A stretch of 64,000 nucleotides of DNA from Agrobacterium salinitolerans (GTDB lineage: Bacteria; Pseudomonadota; Alphaproteobacteria; Rhizobiales; Rhizobiaceae), in the NCBI RefSeq assembly GCF_002008225.1, contig NZ_MRDH01000021.1, positions 93,647 through 157,646 on the forward strand. The letters run 5' to 3'. Made by a program: the position numbers and the translations under genes. Below are positions 63,921 to 64,000 of this stretch, one piece after another. A model generated the notes under the pieces. That model saw only the letters and a list, made by a program, of their open reading frames with translations, was not told where the DNA came from and did not search any database. Position 1 is the stretch's first letter. Each line of letters starts with the position of its first letter.

Positions 63921-64000
63921 GTAAGCGGCAAGCTGAGACCGTTCAGCGCGTGTAATTCCACGGCATGAGTGCATCGAGGTCGCTGCTGGGCCAACCATTG
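63921..64000 (-). mobile_element. End of an IS66-family insertion sequence, continuing past the window
   Basis: GTAAGCGGCAAGCTGAG at 63921 matches the GTAAGCG start of IS66 terminal inverted repeats. The eight bases before it, AACAGAAC, would be the target duplication if an identical copy stands at the other end. Inside the element the minus strand encodes the end of an IS66 transposase. Confidence 0.8.
63943..64000 (-). CDS. IS66-family transposase (TnpC), C-terminal 18 residues only
   Basis: The minus-strand frame reads NGWPSSDLDALMPWNYTR and stops at 63943-63945, 22 bp from the element end. A D-x-LMPWNY ending is typical of IS66 transposases. The rest of the gene lies beyond the window, so activity cannot be judged. 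Confidence 0.8.
   Translation of the reverse strand, partial: NGWPSSDLDALMPWNYTR

Overview
The window is high-GC alphaproteobacterial DNA that looks like an Agrobacterium or close Rhizobiaceae replicon, most likely the secondary (linear) chromosome. The grounds are gene content and order: a short FtsZ paralogue without a C-terminal tail, an agp-type alpha-galactoside operon in the same order as in Sinorhizobium, choline-sulfate genes, a divergent katG/oxyR pair, and an array of CCTCCTCCC hairpin RNAs beside a DUF1127 gene. I identified the organism from memory of these families, not by a search. I saw no tRNA, rRNA, CRISPR array or replication origin.

Layout. 1-7.4 kb: imino-acid (hydroxyproline-type) uptake and catabolism, with a FAD oxidoreductase, a polar amino-acid ABC transporter, an Ldh2-type reductase, a DapA-type lyase and a GntR regulator. 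Four copies of a TTGT(CG/AT)ACAA-like palindrome lie in its promoters. 7.7-10.8 kb: ftsZ paralogue, single-domain response regulator, a four-hairpin sRNA array with a DUF1127 gene, and a PagL-like outer-membrane barrel. 11-16 kb: HlyD, RbbA-type double-ATPase ABC protein and ABC-2 permease. 16.2-26.4 kb: alpha-galactoside operon (two GH4 glycosidases, ABC importer, AraC regulator). 26.4-38.2 kb: a small membrane protein, then a two-armed cluster around a ROK regulator. One arm encodes a PIG-L deacetylase and a DMT exporter. The other encodes a sugar ABC importer, an argininosuccinate-lyase homologue and a PfkB kinase. 38.2-41.7 kb: choline-sulfatase, choline-binding protein and LysR regulator. 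41.7-48.7 kb: branched-chain-type ABC importer with an aldehyde dehydrogenase and AraC regulator. 48.7-49.4 kb: HigBA toxin-antitoxin. 49.4-56.8 kb: siderophore ABC importer, TonB-dependent receptor and AraC regulator. 56.9-60.5 kb: a 58-residue stress protein under a consensus EcfG promoter, then katG and oxyR.

From about 60.57 kb to the end the sequence is a scrap-yard. It holds a truncated DUF1612/RHE_PE00001-type gene, an IS110 transposase remnant, a 5'-truncated polymorphic-toxin tip with a GGHH motif followed by two immunity-type genes in AT-rich DNA, and a second IS110 transposase cut by an IS66-type element whose inverted repeat starts at 63921.

Most transport clusters are self-contained units: a divergent regulator, an importer and one to three enzymes, with 1-8 bp overlaps inside operons. 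The observations most worth following are the sRNA array with DUF1127, the ROK/ArgH/PIG-L/PfkB cluster of unknown substrate, the orphan toxin-immunity island, the EcfG-driven small protein, and several clean palindromes in divergent promoters.
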